Positions 30,858-41,400 are shown, counted from the stretch's first letter. The stretch is DNA of 61,868 bases from Caulobacter sp. CCUG 60055 (GCF_022750545.1 NZ_PUIC01000015.1:1-61868), one strand, 5' to 3'. Translations and numbers: made by a program. Notes: a model not told the origin generated them from the sequence alone.

Positions 30858-31262
30858 GTGCTCGCCATCCTGCCGCTGCTGATCGCGCCCGTGGCGCTGT
30901 ACAATCTGGCGGCCCTGACCTTTCCGGGCGGCCTGGACGAGGCGGGGGCCGCCGCGCGGCTGGCCGCGCCGCTCCTGACCGCCCGGCTGGCCTCCGGCGC
31001 GACCTGGAGCTTCGGCCTCGGCGACCTGCTGATCGTCCTGGCCCTGATCGCCCTGTTCGTCGAATTCGTCCGCCCGGCGGGGACGGCCCACGGCGTCATC
31101 CTGCACCGTTCGCTGTCGGTGGCCCTGCTGGTGGTCTGCCTGATGGAGTTCCTGCTGTTGCCGGCCTTCGCCACCTCGACCTTCCTGCTGATCGGGCTGA
31201 TGGTGGTCCTGGACCTGCTGGCGGGGCTGGTGCTGGCCTTCGCGGGGGCGGCCCGCGACTGA
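30858..31262 (+). CDS. Small polytopic membrane protein, unknown
   Basis: A 134-aa protein with about four hydrophobic segments (near residues 2-20, 52-68, 85-103 and 107-130), starting at a GTG 12 bp after the GT2 gene. It does not match GtrA-type flippases that often accompany such GT2 enzymes, as far as I can tell by eye. Its position suggests it is co-transcribed with the GT2 gene and may help anchor or translocate the lipid-linked sugar. No named domain recognised. Confidence 0.7.
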   Translation: MLAILPLLIAPVALYNLAALTFPGGLDEAGAAARLAAPLLTARLASGATWSFGLGDLLIVLALIALFVEFVRPAGTAHGVILHRSLSVALLVVCLMEFLLLPAFATSTFLLIGLMVVLDLLAGLVLAFAGAARD

Positions 31263-31268
31263 CCGGCC

Positions 31269-31346
31269 TCAGGTGAAGGCGGTCAGGATCAGGGCGACGA
31301 CGGCCACGTCGAGGGCCTTGGCGGCGAAGGCGGCGAAGGATGACAT
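31269..31346 (-). CDS. Possible 25-aa hydrophobic micro-protein
   Basis: In the 151-bp gap between two plus-strand genes, the minus strand encodes MSSFAAFAAKALDVAVVALI followed by LTAF and a final T, ending at a TGA (31269-31271). The C-terminal half would form a short membrane helix. The upstream AAAGAG is a weak ribosome binding site. In such GC-rich DNA short ORFs arise by chance, so the call is tentative. Confidence 0.25.
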   Translation of the reverse strand: MSSFAAFAAKALDVAVVALILTAFT

Positions 31347-31413
31347 GGCGCGGCTCTTTCGGTCGAAGGGGCCTCGCCGCCAAGCAAGACCCGCGCCAGG
31401 AGGCGATCACCGC

Positions 31414-31737
31414 ATGGCCCTGTTCTTCGACGCCGCCTGGTTCGACCGACGCCTCGCCGAACGCGGCATGAGCCGCGCCGTGCTGGCGGCCGCCTCGGGG
31501 CTGAGCGAGGCGGACCTGATGCTGGTCTTCAAGGACCAGAGAGAGCTTTCCGCCGCCGAGGTGGCGCTTTTCGCCGAGCTGCTGGGCGCGAGCCCGGCGG
31601 AAATAGCCTACTGGGCCGGCGTATCCACGCCGGTCCCCGCCACGCCGGCCGAAAGCGTCGAGACGCGGCTGGCGCGCGTCGAGGCCCGTCTAGAGCGGCT
31701 GGAGGCCCTGCTCACGCGGCGAGGCCGTGACGGCTGA
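31414..31737 (+). CDS. Small HTH-like protein with C-terminal coiled coil
   Basis: A 107-aa protein from the ATG at 31414. Residues about 10-70 (RRLAERGMSRAVLAAASGLSE...) read like an XRE/Cro-type helix-turn-helix, where a DNA-binding pattern is followed by ELLGASPAEIAYWAG. The C-terminal 30 residues form a heptad-like coiled coil (VETRLARVEARLERLEALL). It is probably a dimeric regulator, target unknown. The longer frame starting at 31273 crosses the possible micro-protein and looks less protein-like. Confidence 0.68.
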   Translation: MALFFDAAWFDRRLAERGMSRAVLAAASGLSEADLMLVFKDQRELSAAEVALFAELLGASPAEIAYWAGVSTPVPATPAESVETRLARVEARLERLEALLTRRGRDG

Positions 31738-31759
31738 AGCGGCCGAGCGTCCGCCCCGA

Positions 31760-32116
31760 TCAGACGTCGGTCTTGGTCAGGCGGCCCTTGCGGGCGCGGC
31801 GGTCGGCGGGGCCGGACCATTCGGTCTTGAGATAGCTGGAACGCGCCTGCTCCAGCGTCTCCGGCCCGCCGCGCAGGCCGCGTTTCTGCTGGCCCTGGCC
31901 GAGCAGGTGCGCGGCGAAGACGGGCGCGGCGCGGTCGGCGGCCGGCGTCGGCTCCTCGGCGCGCACGGGCGAGACCGGGATCGGCAGGCCGGAGGCGGCC
32001 TGGGGGTCGGCCTCGGCCTCGCCGGCCGGCTGCACGTCGCTCACGCGCCGGCCGCCGCGCACGCTCTTGCGACGCGGGACGGGCGAACGGGCGACGGGGC
32101 CGATCGGGTCGGTCAT
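31760..32116 (-). CDS. Conserved-looking basic protein of unknown function
   Basis: A 118-aa Pro/Arg/Ala-rich protein, probably disordered in its first half. The C-terminal segment (SSYLKTEWSGPADRRARKGRLTKTDV, quoted in parts: SSYLKTEWSGPADRR then ARKGRLTKTDV) looks ordered and charged. I recognise no domain. It follows phaR on the same strand with a 73-bp gap. The third-position GC pattern supports coding. A role linked to PHA metabolism is possible from position only. Confidence 0.6.
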   Translation of the reverse strand: MTDPIGPVARSPVPRRKSVRGGRRVSDVQPAGEAEADPQAASGLPIPVSPVRAEEPTPAADRAAPVFAAHLLGQGQQKRGLRGGPETLEQARSSYLKTEWSGPADRRARKGRLTKTDV

Positions 32117-32189
32117 GGGGCGGCTATGCCTGACGAATCGAACGAACCTGCAGCCTAGCGGCTTTCGGTCGCGCCGTCGTTAAGGGGGC

Positions 32190-32825
32190 TCAGGTCTTGG
32201 AGGCCAGCTTCTCGATCTGGGCCTGCATCTCCTCGATGCGGCGCTTCAGGTCGTCGAGCGAGCTGTCGGCGGCCGGCGTCGCCGCCGGCTTGGGCGCCTC
32301 GGGCGCCGGCTCGTCGGCGCGGGTGAAGGCGAAGGGCGTGAACATCTTCATCGCCCGGTCGAACAGGGCCAGGTTCTGGCGCACCTGATCCTCGAGGAAG
32401 CCGGGGCCGCCGAGACCGGGGAACTGGCCGCTGGCGAACTGGCTGCGCAGGCGGTCCTGCTGGCGGGTGAAGCTGTCGAGCGACAGCTCCAGATAGCTCG
32501 GCACGAAGGCCTGCATCGAGTCGCCGTAGAAGCGGATCAGCTGACGGAGGAACTGGATCGGCAGCAGGTTCTGGCCGCGATTCTCCTCCTCGAAGATGAT
32601 CTGGGTCAGGACCGTTCGGGTGATGTCCTCGTTGGTCTTGGCGTCGTAGACGACAAAATCGATCCCCTCCTTCACCATGTCGGAGAGGTGCTCCAGCGTG
32701 ACGTACGAACTGGACGCCGTGTTGTAGAGGCGGCGGTTGGCGTACTTCTTGATGATCACGCGTTCGCCGGCCGCGCCGATTTTCTCGCCGGTCGTCTTTG
32801 CGCTGGATTCGGGGGTGTCGGACAT
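32190..32825 (-). CDS. phaR: Polyhydroxyalkanoate synthesis repressor PhaR
   Basis: A 211-aa DNA-binding regulator that senses PHA granules and represses phasin and synthesis genes. The N-terminal PhaR DNA-binding domain is clear: IIKKYANRRLYNTASSSYVT followed by EDITRTVLTQIIFEEE and the PHB accumulation domain FLRQLIRFYGDSMQAFVPSYLE. The C-terminus is an Ala/Pro linker plus a coiled coil (DDLKRRIEEMQAQIEKL). It is divergent from phaA-phaB; candidate operators lie in the shared 218-bp region. Confidence 0.95.
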   Translation of the reverse strand: MSDTPESSAKTTGEKIGAAGERVIIKKYANRRLYNTASSSYVTLEHLSDMVKEGIDFVVYDAKTNEDITRTVLTQIIFEEENRGQNLLPIQFLRQLIRFYGDSMQAFVPSYLELSLDSFTRQQDRLRSQFASGQFPGLGGPGFLEDQVRQNLALFDRAMKMFTPFAFTRADEPAPEAPKPAATPAADSSLDDLKRRIEEMQAQIEKLASKT

Positions 32826-32967
32826 TTCGTTCCCTGGGTCGCGGCGACCGTCGCTCTCCCGCGCCGCACTATCGCGGATGCTAAGGCATGAAGCCCGCCG
32901 AGCCTAGTCCGCACGCTGCGAATTGGGGCGAAGACTCCCCGTGACGAACGCGGTTCGATTATGCATG

Positions 32968-33002
32968 TTGCACCTGCAAAACAAATGTGGCGCGGCAGCT
33001 GC
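32968..33002. promoter_or_regulatory. Candidate PhaR operators between phaR and phaA
   Basis: The divergent region holds an inverted repeat TTGCA-CC-TGCAA at 32968-32979 and a palindrome GCAGCTGC at 32995-33002. PhaR proteins of Paracoccus and Rhodobacter bind TGC-rich inverted repeats of the CTGC-N-GCAG kind, so either could be the operator for phaR and phaA. This is assignment by motif and position only. Confidence 0.4.
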
Positions 33003-33043
33003 GCTTGCGAAACCGGCCGTCGCGTACGTCAGGGAATAGCGTC

Positions 33044-34219
<1,176 letters not shown>

Positions 34220-34285
34220 CCGGGGCCGAGCCATAACGAAATCGAAGGTCCGGGCGCACGGGCCCGGCCGCCGAAGGGAAGCCAA

Positions 34286-35011
34286 ATGTCCAGAACTGCG
34301 TTCGTCACCGGGGGAACCCGCGGGATCGGCCGGGCCATCACCGAGCGTCTGGTCGCCGACGGCTACAAGGTCGCGGCCGGCTACGCCGGCAACGAGGCGG
34401 CGGCGGAGGCCTGCGCCAAGGACCTCGGCGTCCTGATCATCAAGGGCAACGTCGGCGACTTCGAGGCCTGCGCCGCCGCGGTCAGGAAGGCCGAGGAGGC
34501 GCTGGGGCCGATCGACGTCCTGGTCAACAACGCCGGCATCACCCGCGACGCCATGCTGCACAAGATGCAGCTCCAGCAATGGAACGAAGTGATCCAGGCC
34601 AACCTGACCAGCCTGTTCAACATGACGCGGCAGGTGATCGACGGCATGCGCGAACGCGGCTTCGGCCGCATCGTCAACATCAGCTCGATCAACGGCCAGA
34701 AGGGCCAGATGGGGCAGACCAACTATTCCGCCGCCAAGGCCGGACTGATCGGCTTCACCAAGGCCCTGGCCCAGGAAAACGCCAAGAAGGGCATCACCGT
34801 CAACGCCATCGCGCCGGGCTATATCGACACCGAAATGGTTCAGGCGGTGCCGCAGAACGTCCTGGAGGGCATCATCTCCAGCATTCCCGTCGGACGGCTG
34901 GGTTCGGCCTCGGAAATCGCCCGCTGCGTGGCCTTCCTGGCGGCCGACGACGCGGGCTTCATCACCGGCGCCACCTTGACGGTCAACGGAGGACAATACA
35001 TCGCTACCTGA
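34286..35011 (+). CDS. phaB: Acetoacetyl-CoA reductase
   Basis: NADPH-dependent short-chain dehydrogenase making (R)-3-hydroxybutyryl-CoA for PHB. 241 aa with the cofactor loop TGGTRGIG (8-15), the NNAG motif at 81-84, and the catalytic Ser134, Tyr147 and Lys151 (YSAAK). The length and the INGQKGQMGQTNYSAAKAG segment match PhaB more closely than FabG. It follows phaA. The 368-bp stretch after it holds tandem repeats. Confidence 0.94.
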   Translation: MSRTAFVTGGTRGIGRAITERLVADGYKVAAGYAGNEAAAEACAKDLGVLIIKGNVGDFEACAAAVRKAEEALGPIDVLVNNAGITRDAMLHKMQLQQWNEVIQANLTSLFNMTRQVIDGMRERGFGRIVNISSINGQKGQMGQTNYSAAKAGLIGFTKALAQENAKKGITVNAIAPGYIDTEMVQAVPQNVLEGIISSIPVGRLGSASEIARCVAFLAADDAGFITGATLTVNGGQYIAT

Positions 35012-35379
35012 ATGGGTAGGGATTCCACGTCCAAAATCCGCCAGAGTCTCATCGCATCTCGTCGGACATGCGAGGACTAGAGCGCGTTCAGCAAAAGTGG
35101 CCGCCGGTTTTGCGTCCGAACGCGCTCCTTGGGAAAGAGGCGCGCCTTCCGGGCGGCGAAGCGTGCGCCGCTTCGCCTGAAGGCGCGGGGCGCGTTCAGC
35201 AAAAGTGGCCGCCGGTTTTGCGTCCGAACGCGCTCCTTGGGAAAGAGGCGCGCCTTCCGGGCGGCGAAGCGTTCGCCGCTTCGCCCGGAGGCGCGCAGCG
35301 CGTTCGGCAAGAGCCGTCTCCGGTTCCGCGCCGGTCGCCGGCGCGGCGGGGCCTGAGCCTGGTCGCGGCGTGCGGCGGA
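35012..35379. other. Intergenic region with tandem repeats before the DUF4908-type gene
   Basis: Between phaB and the next gene I see no independent coding sequence. A plus-strand frame is open from 35068 and runs through the repeats into the downstream gene, but its first 100 codons are simply the translated repeat. The 35012-35080 part has no obvious structure. The rest is the 108-bp tandem repeat described separately. Confidence 0.6.
35081..35340 (+). repeat. 108-bp tandem repeat with a 46-bp palindromic element
   Basis: Two near-identical units begin at 35081 and 35189 (period exactly 108 bp), and a third, diverged and truncated, begins at 35297. Each unit starts with a 46-bp element (35081-35126 and 35189-35234) whose ends AGCGCGTTC and GAACGCGCT are inverted copies, with GCAAAAGTGG and CCGGTTTTGCGTCC inside. 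The remainder (GGGAAAGAGGCGCGCC... then a CGCCGCTTCG segment) forms a second set of short inverted repeats. The element resembles intergenic palindromic repeats that recur in Rhizobiales and Caulobacterales genomes. Confidence 0.85.
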
Positions 35380-36147
35380 TTGTCGCGGACGGGGCGGCTG
35401 ATTTCGGCGACGGCGCTGGGCTTGGCCATGATGGTCTTCGGGCCGTCGGCGTCGGCCTGGGCGGCCCAGCCGACCCTCCGCGACGTGCTGTTCGGCTCGC
35501 ACGGCGAGGACAGCCGCCGGTCGCCGCCGCCGCCGGTGGCGCGCTACATGGTCGGCGACAGTGCGGGCTTCATCCTCGACCGGTCGAGCCCCACGGTGCT
35601 GATCAAGTTCGACGACAGCTCGGAAGTCTGGGCCCTGGAGCCGCAGACGGTTTCGCGGGGCGACGTCATCTATCGCAACGACGCCGGCGAGGCGGTGCTG
35701 CGCGCGACGCGGCTGGGCGGGCTCACCCTGTTCACGCCCAAGCTGCCGGGCGGCGCGGCGGCGGCCCTGGCCGGCCAGGCCGGGTCGATCCGCCCGCCGC
35801 TGGTGATTCCGCCCAACGCGCTGTTCCAGCGGTTGAAACAGGCCAGCGCCCGCGCCAGCCGGGCCGCCCAGCACCTGATCTCGTTCGAGACGGTGGACGA
35901 CGCCACGCCCGACACCTCGGTGCTGATCGCCGACGCCGCCTATGTCACCGCCGAGGCCTTCGAGCGGATCGCCCACGACGGCGAGGACCGCTCGCTGCTG
36001 GCGCGGATCGGCCGGGTGCTGCTGGCCGAGGGGCACAAGCCCAACGCCGCCCTGTCCGGCTCGTCCCTGGTCATCACCTACGCGCCCGGCAAGGGCGTGG
36101 CCGGCCGGCCGTCGTCCGAGCGCATCGTCAAGATCATCGCCAAATAG
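35380..36147 (+). CDS. Exported DUF4908-type protein
   Basis: A 255-aa protein if translation starts at the TTG at 35380, preceded by GGCGGA. This choice gives a good signal peptide (LSRTGRLISATALGLAMMVF then GPSASAWA) and avoids translating the tandem repeat. An ATG at 35068 in the same frame would add 104 residues derived from the repeat. The mature part (LRDVLFGSHGEDS..., RYMVGDSAGFILDRS, LIKFDDSSEVWAL) looks like the DUF4908 family seen in Caulobacteraceae. Function unknown. gloB converges on it 18 bp downstream. Confidence 0.65.
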   Translation: MSRTGRLISATALGLAMMVFGPSASAWAAQPTLRDVLFGSHGEDSRRSPPPPVARYMVGDSAGFILDRSSPTVLIKFDDSSEVWALEPQTVSRGDVIYRNDAGEAVLRATRLGGLTLFTPKLPGGAAAALAGQAGSIRPPLVIPPNALFQRLKQASARASRAAQHLISFETVDDATPDTSVLIADAAYVTAEAFERIAHDGEDRSLLARIGRVLLAEGHKPNAALSGSSLVITYAPGKGVAGRPSSERIVKIIAK

Positions 36148-36165
36148 CCGGCGCCGGAGAGGCGC

Positions 36166-36927
36166 TCAGCCCTTGAAGGCGTCCTTGGCGGCCCGCATGG
36201 CGGCGAACGCCTCGTGGTCGGCGACGCCGTGCAGGTTCAGCCGGCCGGCCAGCGCGGGCGCCCGCAGGAACGGATTGGCCGCCTTCTCGGCGGCGATGGT
36301 GGTGGGCACCGTCGGCTCGCCCCGCGCCCGGGCGGCGAACACCGCCTCGGCCCGCGCCTTCAGGGCCGGGTCGTCGTCGACCGACAGGGCGAAGCGGGCG
36401 TTGGAGGCGGTGTATTCGTGCGCGCAATAGACGGTGGTGTCTTCGGGCAGGGCGGCCAGGCGCGACAGGCTGGCCCACATCTGCTCGGGCGTGCCCTCGA
36501 ACAGCCGCCCGCATCCGAGGGCGAACAGGGTGTCGCCGACGAAGGCGATGCGGTCGGCCGGATCGAAATAGGCGATGTGCTGCAAGGTGTGGCCGCCGGC
36601 GTCGATGACCTGGAGCCGCGTCTCGCCCAGCTCGACCACGTCGCCATGGACCACCTTGCGGTCCAGCGGCGACAGCCGTTCGACCTCGGCCGGCCCGATC
36701 ACGGTGGCGCCGGTGGCCGCCTTCAGTTCGGCGTTTCCGCCGGCGTGGTCGGGATGCCAGTGGGTGTTGAGGATCATGTCGAGCGACCAGCCCAGCGTCG
36801 CCAGCTCGCCCAGGATCGCCCCGGCGTCCGGCGTGTCGACGCAGGCCGTCAGCCCGCTCGCCTCGTCGCGGGCCAGGAAGCCGTAGTTGTCGGACAGGCA
36901 GGCGAACTGCCGGACGATCAGGGGCAT
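36166..36927 (-). CDS. gloB: Hydroxyacylglutathione hydrolase (glyoxalase II)
   Basis: Hydrolyses S-lactoylglutathione in methylglyoxal detoxification. 253 aa with the metallo-beta-lactamase fold: THWHPDHAGG at 55-64 (H56, H58, D60, H61), GGHTLQH further on, the FVGDTLFALGCGRLFEGTPEQM segment (metal-bridging Asp) and YCAHEYT. The C-terminal glutathione-binding domain is complete (NPFLRAP). Divergent from the methyltransferase gene, an arrangement frequent in Alphaproteobacteria. Confidence 0.96.
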   Translation of the reverse strand: MPLIVRQFACLSDNYGFLARDEASGLTACVDTPDAGAILGELATLGWSLDMILNTHWHPDHAGGNAELKAATGATVIGPAEVERLSPLDRKVVHGDVVELGETRLQVIDAGGHTLQHIAYFDPADRIAFVGDTLFALGCGRLFEGTPEQMWASLSRLAALPEDTTVYCAHEYTASNARFALSVDDDPALKARAEAVFAARARGEPTVPTTIAAEKAANPFLRAPALAGRLNLHGVADHEAFAAMRAAKDAFKG

Positions 36928-37019
36928 GGCCTTCCTCGCTAGCTTTCCTTCGCGGCCGGGCCGCGGCGCCTATATCATCATCCGGCCCCTGTCTGACGAG
37001 CCCTGTTTTCCGGATAGCC

Positions 37020-37865
37020 ATGCGCCGCGACGTCCTCGACCTGCGTGAATTCTACGCCACTCCGCTGGGAGCGGCCGCGCGCGAGATGATCTCGCGCAAG
37101 ATCGCCGAGGCCTGGGGCGACGCGCGCGGGCTCGACGTTCTGGGCCTGGGCTACGCCACCCCGTTCCTGGAGGGCTGCCGCGCCGCCGCCCGGCGGACGG
37201 TGGCGGCCATGCCGGGCGCCCAGGGCGTCGAGGTCTGGCCGCACGGCGCCGAGGGCGAGGCCAACCTCGCCTGCCTGGTCGACGAGCGGGCCCTGCCGCT
37301 TCCCAACGCCCTGTTCGACCGCATCCTCATCGTGCACGGCCTGGAGGAGAGCGACGATCCGGCGGCGGTGCTGCGCGAGGTCTGGCGCGTGCTGGCGCCG
37401 TCGGGGCGGGTGATCATCGCCGCCGCCAACCGGCGCGGGCTGTGGTCCAACACCGAGGGCACGCCGTTCGGGCACGGACGGCCCTTCACCCGCCGGCAGC
37501 TGGAGGAGGCCACCCGCGAGGCCGAGCTCGAGCCGGTGGCCTGGTCGCGGGCGCTGTACGCGCCGCCGCTGCAATGGACCGCGCGCTGGGCCGAGAGTTT
37601 CGAGCAGGCCGGAGCCTGGCTGTGGCCGCGCCTGTCGGGCCTGATCCTGATGGAGGCGGTCAAGCAAACCTATGCGGTCAAGCCGCGCGGCCACGGGGCC
37701 CGCGCCCGGGTGTTCAACCCCGGCGCCCTGCAGCCGGCGCCGGCGGGCGTGCTCAGCGGCCGCGCGGCCGCGGCGGGCCTGGACGGGACGCAGGAGCCGG
37801 CGCGGATGCGCGCGTCCGGCGCGCCTTCGACGAAAACCGCCGTCCTGGCCGCGTCGAAGGCTTGA
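37020..37865 (+). CDS. SAM-dependent methyltransferase (class I)
   Basis: A 281-aa protein with a methyltransferase-11-like pattern: DVLGLGYATPFLEG as the SAM-binding loop, LPLPNALFDRILIVHGLEE and VWRVLAPSGRVIIAAANRRG. Motif I is degenerate (LGLGYA instead of the classic D.G.G.G). The last 60 residues are Ala/Pro-rich. It is divergent from gloB with a 92-bp gap. Substrate unknown. A P-II gene follows 71 bp downstream on the same strand. Confidence 0.85.
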   Translation: MRRDVLDLREFYATPLGAAAREMISRKIAEAWGDARGLDVLGLGYATPFLEGCRAAARRTVAAMPGAQGVEVWPHGAEGEANLACLVDERALPLPNALFDRILIVHGLEESDDPAAVLREVWRVLAPSGRVIIAAANRRGLWSNTEGTPFGHGRPFTRRQLEEATREAELEPVAWSRALYAPPLQWTARWAESFEQAGAWLWPRLSGLILMEAVKQTYAVKPRGHGARARVFNPGALQPAPAGVLSGRAAAAGLDGTQEPARMRASGAPSTKTAVLAASKA

Positions 37866-37936
37866 CGGCCTTGGACGCGGCGGTCAATTCGCCCTAGCTT
37901 TCAGGAACCAGCCCGCCGCGACGAGGGAACGACGCC

Positions 37937-38281
37937 ATGAAAATGATCACCGCGATCATCAAGCCGAGCCGCCTCGACGCCGTGCTGGAGGCGGTGACCG
38001 AGGCGGGCGCCTCGGGCCTGACGGTGACGGAGGTTCGCGGCTACGGGCGCCAGAAGGGCAAGACCGAGGTCTATCGCGGCGCCGAATACGAGGTGAAGCT
38101 GCTGCCCAAGGTCAAGCTGGAGATCGCCGTCTCCGGCGACATCGTCGACGCGGTGGTCGAGGCCATCGCCGCCACGGCCAACACCGGCAAGATCGGCGAT
38201 GGCAAGGTGTTCGTCACCGACCTCGAGCAGGCTCTGCGCATCCGCACCGGCGAACGCGACGCCCAGGCCATAACCGGTTGA
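37937..38281 (+). CDS. glnK: Nitrogen regulatory protein P-II
   Basis: A 114-aa trimeric signal protein that senses 2-oxoglutarate, ATP/ADP and, through uridylylation, glutamine. The T-loop has the modifiable Tyr51 in RGAEY. The signature TGKIGDGKVFV is at 83-93. GlnB and GlnK cannot be separated with certainty: there is no glnA or amtB next to it. The GlnK label follows the lysine in MKMITAIIKPSRL and similar usage, and is tentative. The neighbours are a methyltransferase and an autotransporter. Confidence 0.85.
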   Translation: MKMITAIIKPSRLDAVLEAVTEAGASGLTVTEVRGYGRQKGKTEVYRGAEYEVKLLPKVKLEIAVSGDIVDAVVEAIAATANTGKIGDGKVFVTDLEQALRIRTGERDAQAITG

Positions 38282-38462
38282 CGAAGGACTGGCGTCGCAT
38301 TTGCGTCGATTTCTGCTGACATGTGGGGTGCGGCGCCGCTATTTCGCCCCATGGGCGCCGCCTGTTCAGCGCGGCGCGCTATCGCACGGCTGCAACAAGT
38401 CGGACATGGCCGGGCGACATACATCGGCGAGAGTTCGGGCGAGTGAGTGGGGGAACCCTGGA

Positions 38463-41400
38463 ATGAAGCGTTTTCTTGCGGCCGCTGCCATCGCGCCCCT
38501 GTGCTTTGCAGCGGTCGGCGCGCGCGCCGAGACGCAGATCACCAACGGCACCTCGAATCCGGTGGTCAGCTCCAAGGCCAACAACGGCGCGCCCGATGAC
38601 GTCCACATCACCACCAGCGGCTCGGTGACCCCGTCCGGCGGCGTCGCCGTGACGATGGACAGCAGCAACAACCTGAACAACGAAGGCGTCATCCGCATCC
38701 AGAACGTCGACAACGCCACCGGCGTTCAGGTCAACGGCGGACAGACCGGCTCGGTGACGACCACCGGCACCATCCAGATCGACGACACCAAGGGCTATTC
38801 CGACAGCAACGGCGACGGCATCAACGACGGTCCCTGGGCGAACCAGTCCAAGCTGTTCGGCATCCGCGTCGTCGGCCCGGGGACCATGAACGGCTCGATC
38901 ACCCAGAGCAGCGGGTCGATCATCGTCAAGGGCAACGATTCGGCGGGCGTCTCGGTGGAGACCGGGCTCAACGGCTCGATCACCCTCAACGGCTCGACCA
39001 CCATCTCCGGCGACCGCAGCTTCGGCCTGCACGCCCTGGGCTCGATCTCGGGCTCGGTGGGCGTCGGCGGCACCATCAGCGCGTCGGGGACCAACGTCGT
39101 CGGCGTGGCCCTCGACGGCCCGGTCGCCGGCGGCCTGACCATCGGCGGATCGGTGATCTCGACCGGCTATCGCCTGACCACGCGCCCGATCGACGCGGTC
39201 ATCGCCAAGATGACCCCGGACGAGATGCTGCAGGGCGGTCCGGCCGTGCGCATCCAGGGCGACGTGCTCGGCGGGATCCTGGTCAACGCCACGCCGGCGG
39301 TGACCGACAGCAAGGGCAATGTGACGACGGCGGCCACCACGGCCACCGTGACCAGCTACGGCCAGGCCCCGGCCATGGTCGTCGGCGGGCCCGGCTCGGT
39401 CCATATCGGCCTGGCCGGCACGGGCGCCGACGCCTACGGCCTGCTGATCCGCGGCAACGTCCAGGGCTTCGGCATCTATGACAACATCACCGCCACCGGC
39501 GTTCAGATCGGCGGCCAGGGCGGAACGGTCCAGGTCGACGGCGGCGTCAAGATCGGCGGCATCGTCAACGCCGCCAGCTACCAGGCCAACTCCACCGGCC
39601 TGAAGATCGGCGCCGGCGCGACCGCGCCCACGGTCCGCGTCGACGGTTCGCTGACGGCCACCACCACGGCCAGCGGCGCGGTCAACGTGCGGGCGCTGCA
39701 GATCGACGCGGGCGGTTCGGTTTCGACCCTGACCAACACCGGAGCGGTGGTCGCCACCGTGAACGGCGCGGCCGGCAACGCCACGGCGGTGCTGGACAGC
39801 GCCGGCTCGCTGTCGCTGATCCAGAACACCAAGACCATCGCGGCGGTGATCGCCCCGACCTCGACCACCGACGTCGTCACCGGCAGGAGCATCGCCCTCG
39901 ACCTGCGCGCCAACACCGCCGGCGTGACGGTGCAGCAGACGGCCAACAGCGATTCGACCGTCACGCCCGCCATCATCGGCGACGTGCTGTTCGGCTCCGG
40001 CGCGGCGAACCTGCAGCTGATGGCCGGCACCCTGACCGGCGCGGTGTCGTTCGGCTCCAACGCCGACAGCCTGACCATCGGCGGCAACGCGGTGATGAAG
40101 GGGGCCCTGACCGACGCCGGCGGCGGCCTGAACGTCAACGTCGCCCAGGGCACGCTGAACATGACCAACGCGGCGACGCTGAACCTCAGCGCGCTGAACG
40201 TCGGTACCGGCAGCTCGCTGATCTTCACCGCCGACCCGGCCGCCGGCCAGTCGGGCAAGTTCGTCGTCTCCGGCGCGGCCACCCTGGCCGACGGCGCCAA
40301 GATCGGCATGAACTTCGCCTCGAAGCTGACCGCCCCGGCCACCTTCACGGTGATCAAGGCCGGCTCGCTGACCGTGGGCTCCCTCGATCAAAGCCTGATC
40401 GGCGCGACGCCGTGGTTCTACACCGCCAACGTCACCACCAACGCCGGCGCCGGCACGGTCGACGTCAACGTCCGCCGCCGCACCGCCGCCGAGGCGGGGC
40501 TGAGCGGCGCGCGGGCCGCAGCCTTCGATTCGATCTTCGGCCAGTTCGACAGTGATCCGACGGTGCGCGACGCCCTGTTGTCCAAGACCGATCAGGCCGG
40601 CTTCAACCGGCTCTACAACCAGTTCCTGCCCGATTATGCCGGCGGGCCGTTCGACGGCCTGGCCCAGGGCGCGCGGGCGATCATGCGCACCCAGGCCGAG
40701 GATTCGCGCGGCCTGAAGACCGACGAGAACCGCGCCTGGGTCCAGGAGATCTCGTTCGCCTCGCACCGCAACGCCAGCTCGGCCGGCGATCCGGGCTACG
40801 ACGTCAACGGCTTCGGTTTCGCCGGCGGCGTCGAATCGGCGGACACCGCCGTCGGCACCTTGGGCGCGACGATGGCCTTCCTGACCACCGACGTCGACGA
40901 ACAGAGCCAGCTTCCCGACGCCTCGCTCAACGCCTCCATGCTGATGGGCGGCGTCTACTGGCGCGGCCAGCGCGGCGGTCTGCACATGGACGCCAGCCTG
41001 ATGGGCGGCTTCACCTGGCTGACCAGCACCCGCTACCTGATCGACTACAACGTCGCCGGCGCCCAGACCCTGCGCCGCCAGGCCAAGGCCGACTGGCTGG
41101 GCGGCATGGCCGCCGCCCGCTTCGGCGTCCACTACGAGGCCGAGTTCGGCCGCTACTACGTGCGGCCGGCGGCGGTGGTCGACTACATCATGCTGTACGA
41201 AGGCTCCTCCACCGAGAAGGGCGGCGGCACGGCGATGAACCTCGCCGTCGATTCGCGGACGACCCAGCAGCTCGGCGCCGAGGCGACCATCGCCTTCGGG
41301 GCCCGCTTCGGCGGCCCGGACCTGCGCTGGGGTCCGGAGATCCAGGTCGGCTATCGCGCCGTGGTCGGCGATCCCGGCGACACCACCGCCCGCTTTGTCA

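Noticed and set aside
35081-35340. CRISPR array
   Set aside because: Only two to three units with 108-bp period and near-identical spacers; no cas genes. It is a tandem duplication of a palindromic element.
35068-35379. Using the ATG at 35068 as start of the DUF4908-type gene
   Set aside because: The first 100 codons are translated tandem repeat; the TTG at 35380 directly precedes a good signal peptide. Kept as an alternative only.
38379-41132. Minus-strand frame of 917 codons antisense to the autotransporter
   Set aside because: Low-complexity His/Arg/Gly/Val translation; the plus-strand gene has a signal peptide and beta-barrel.
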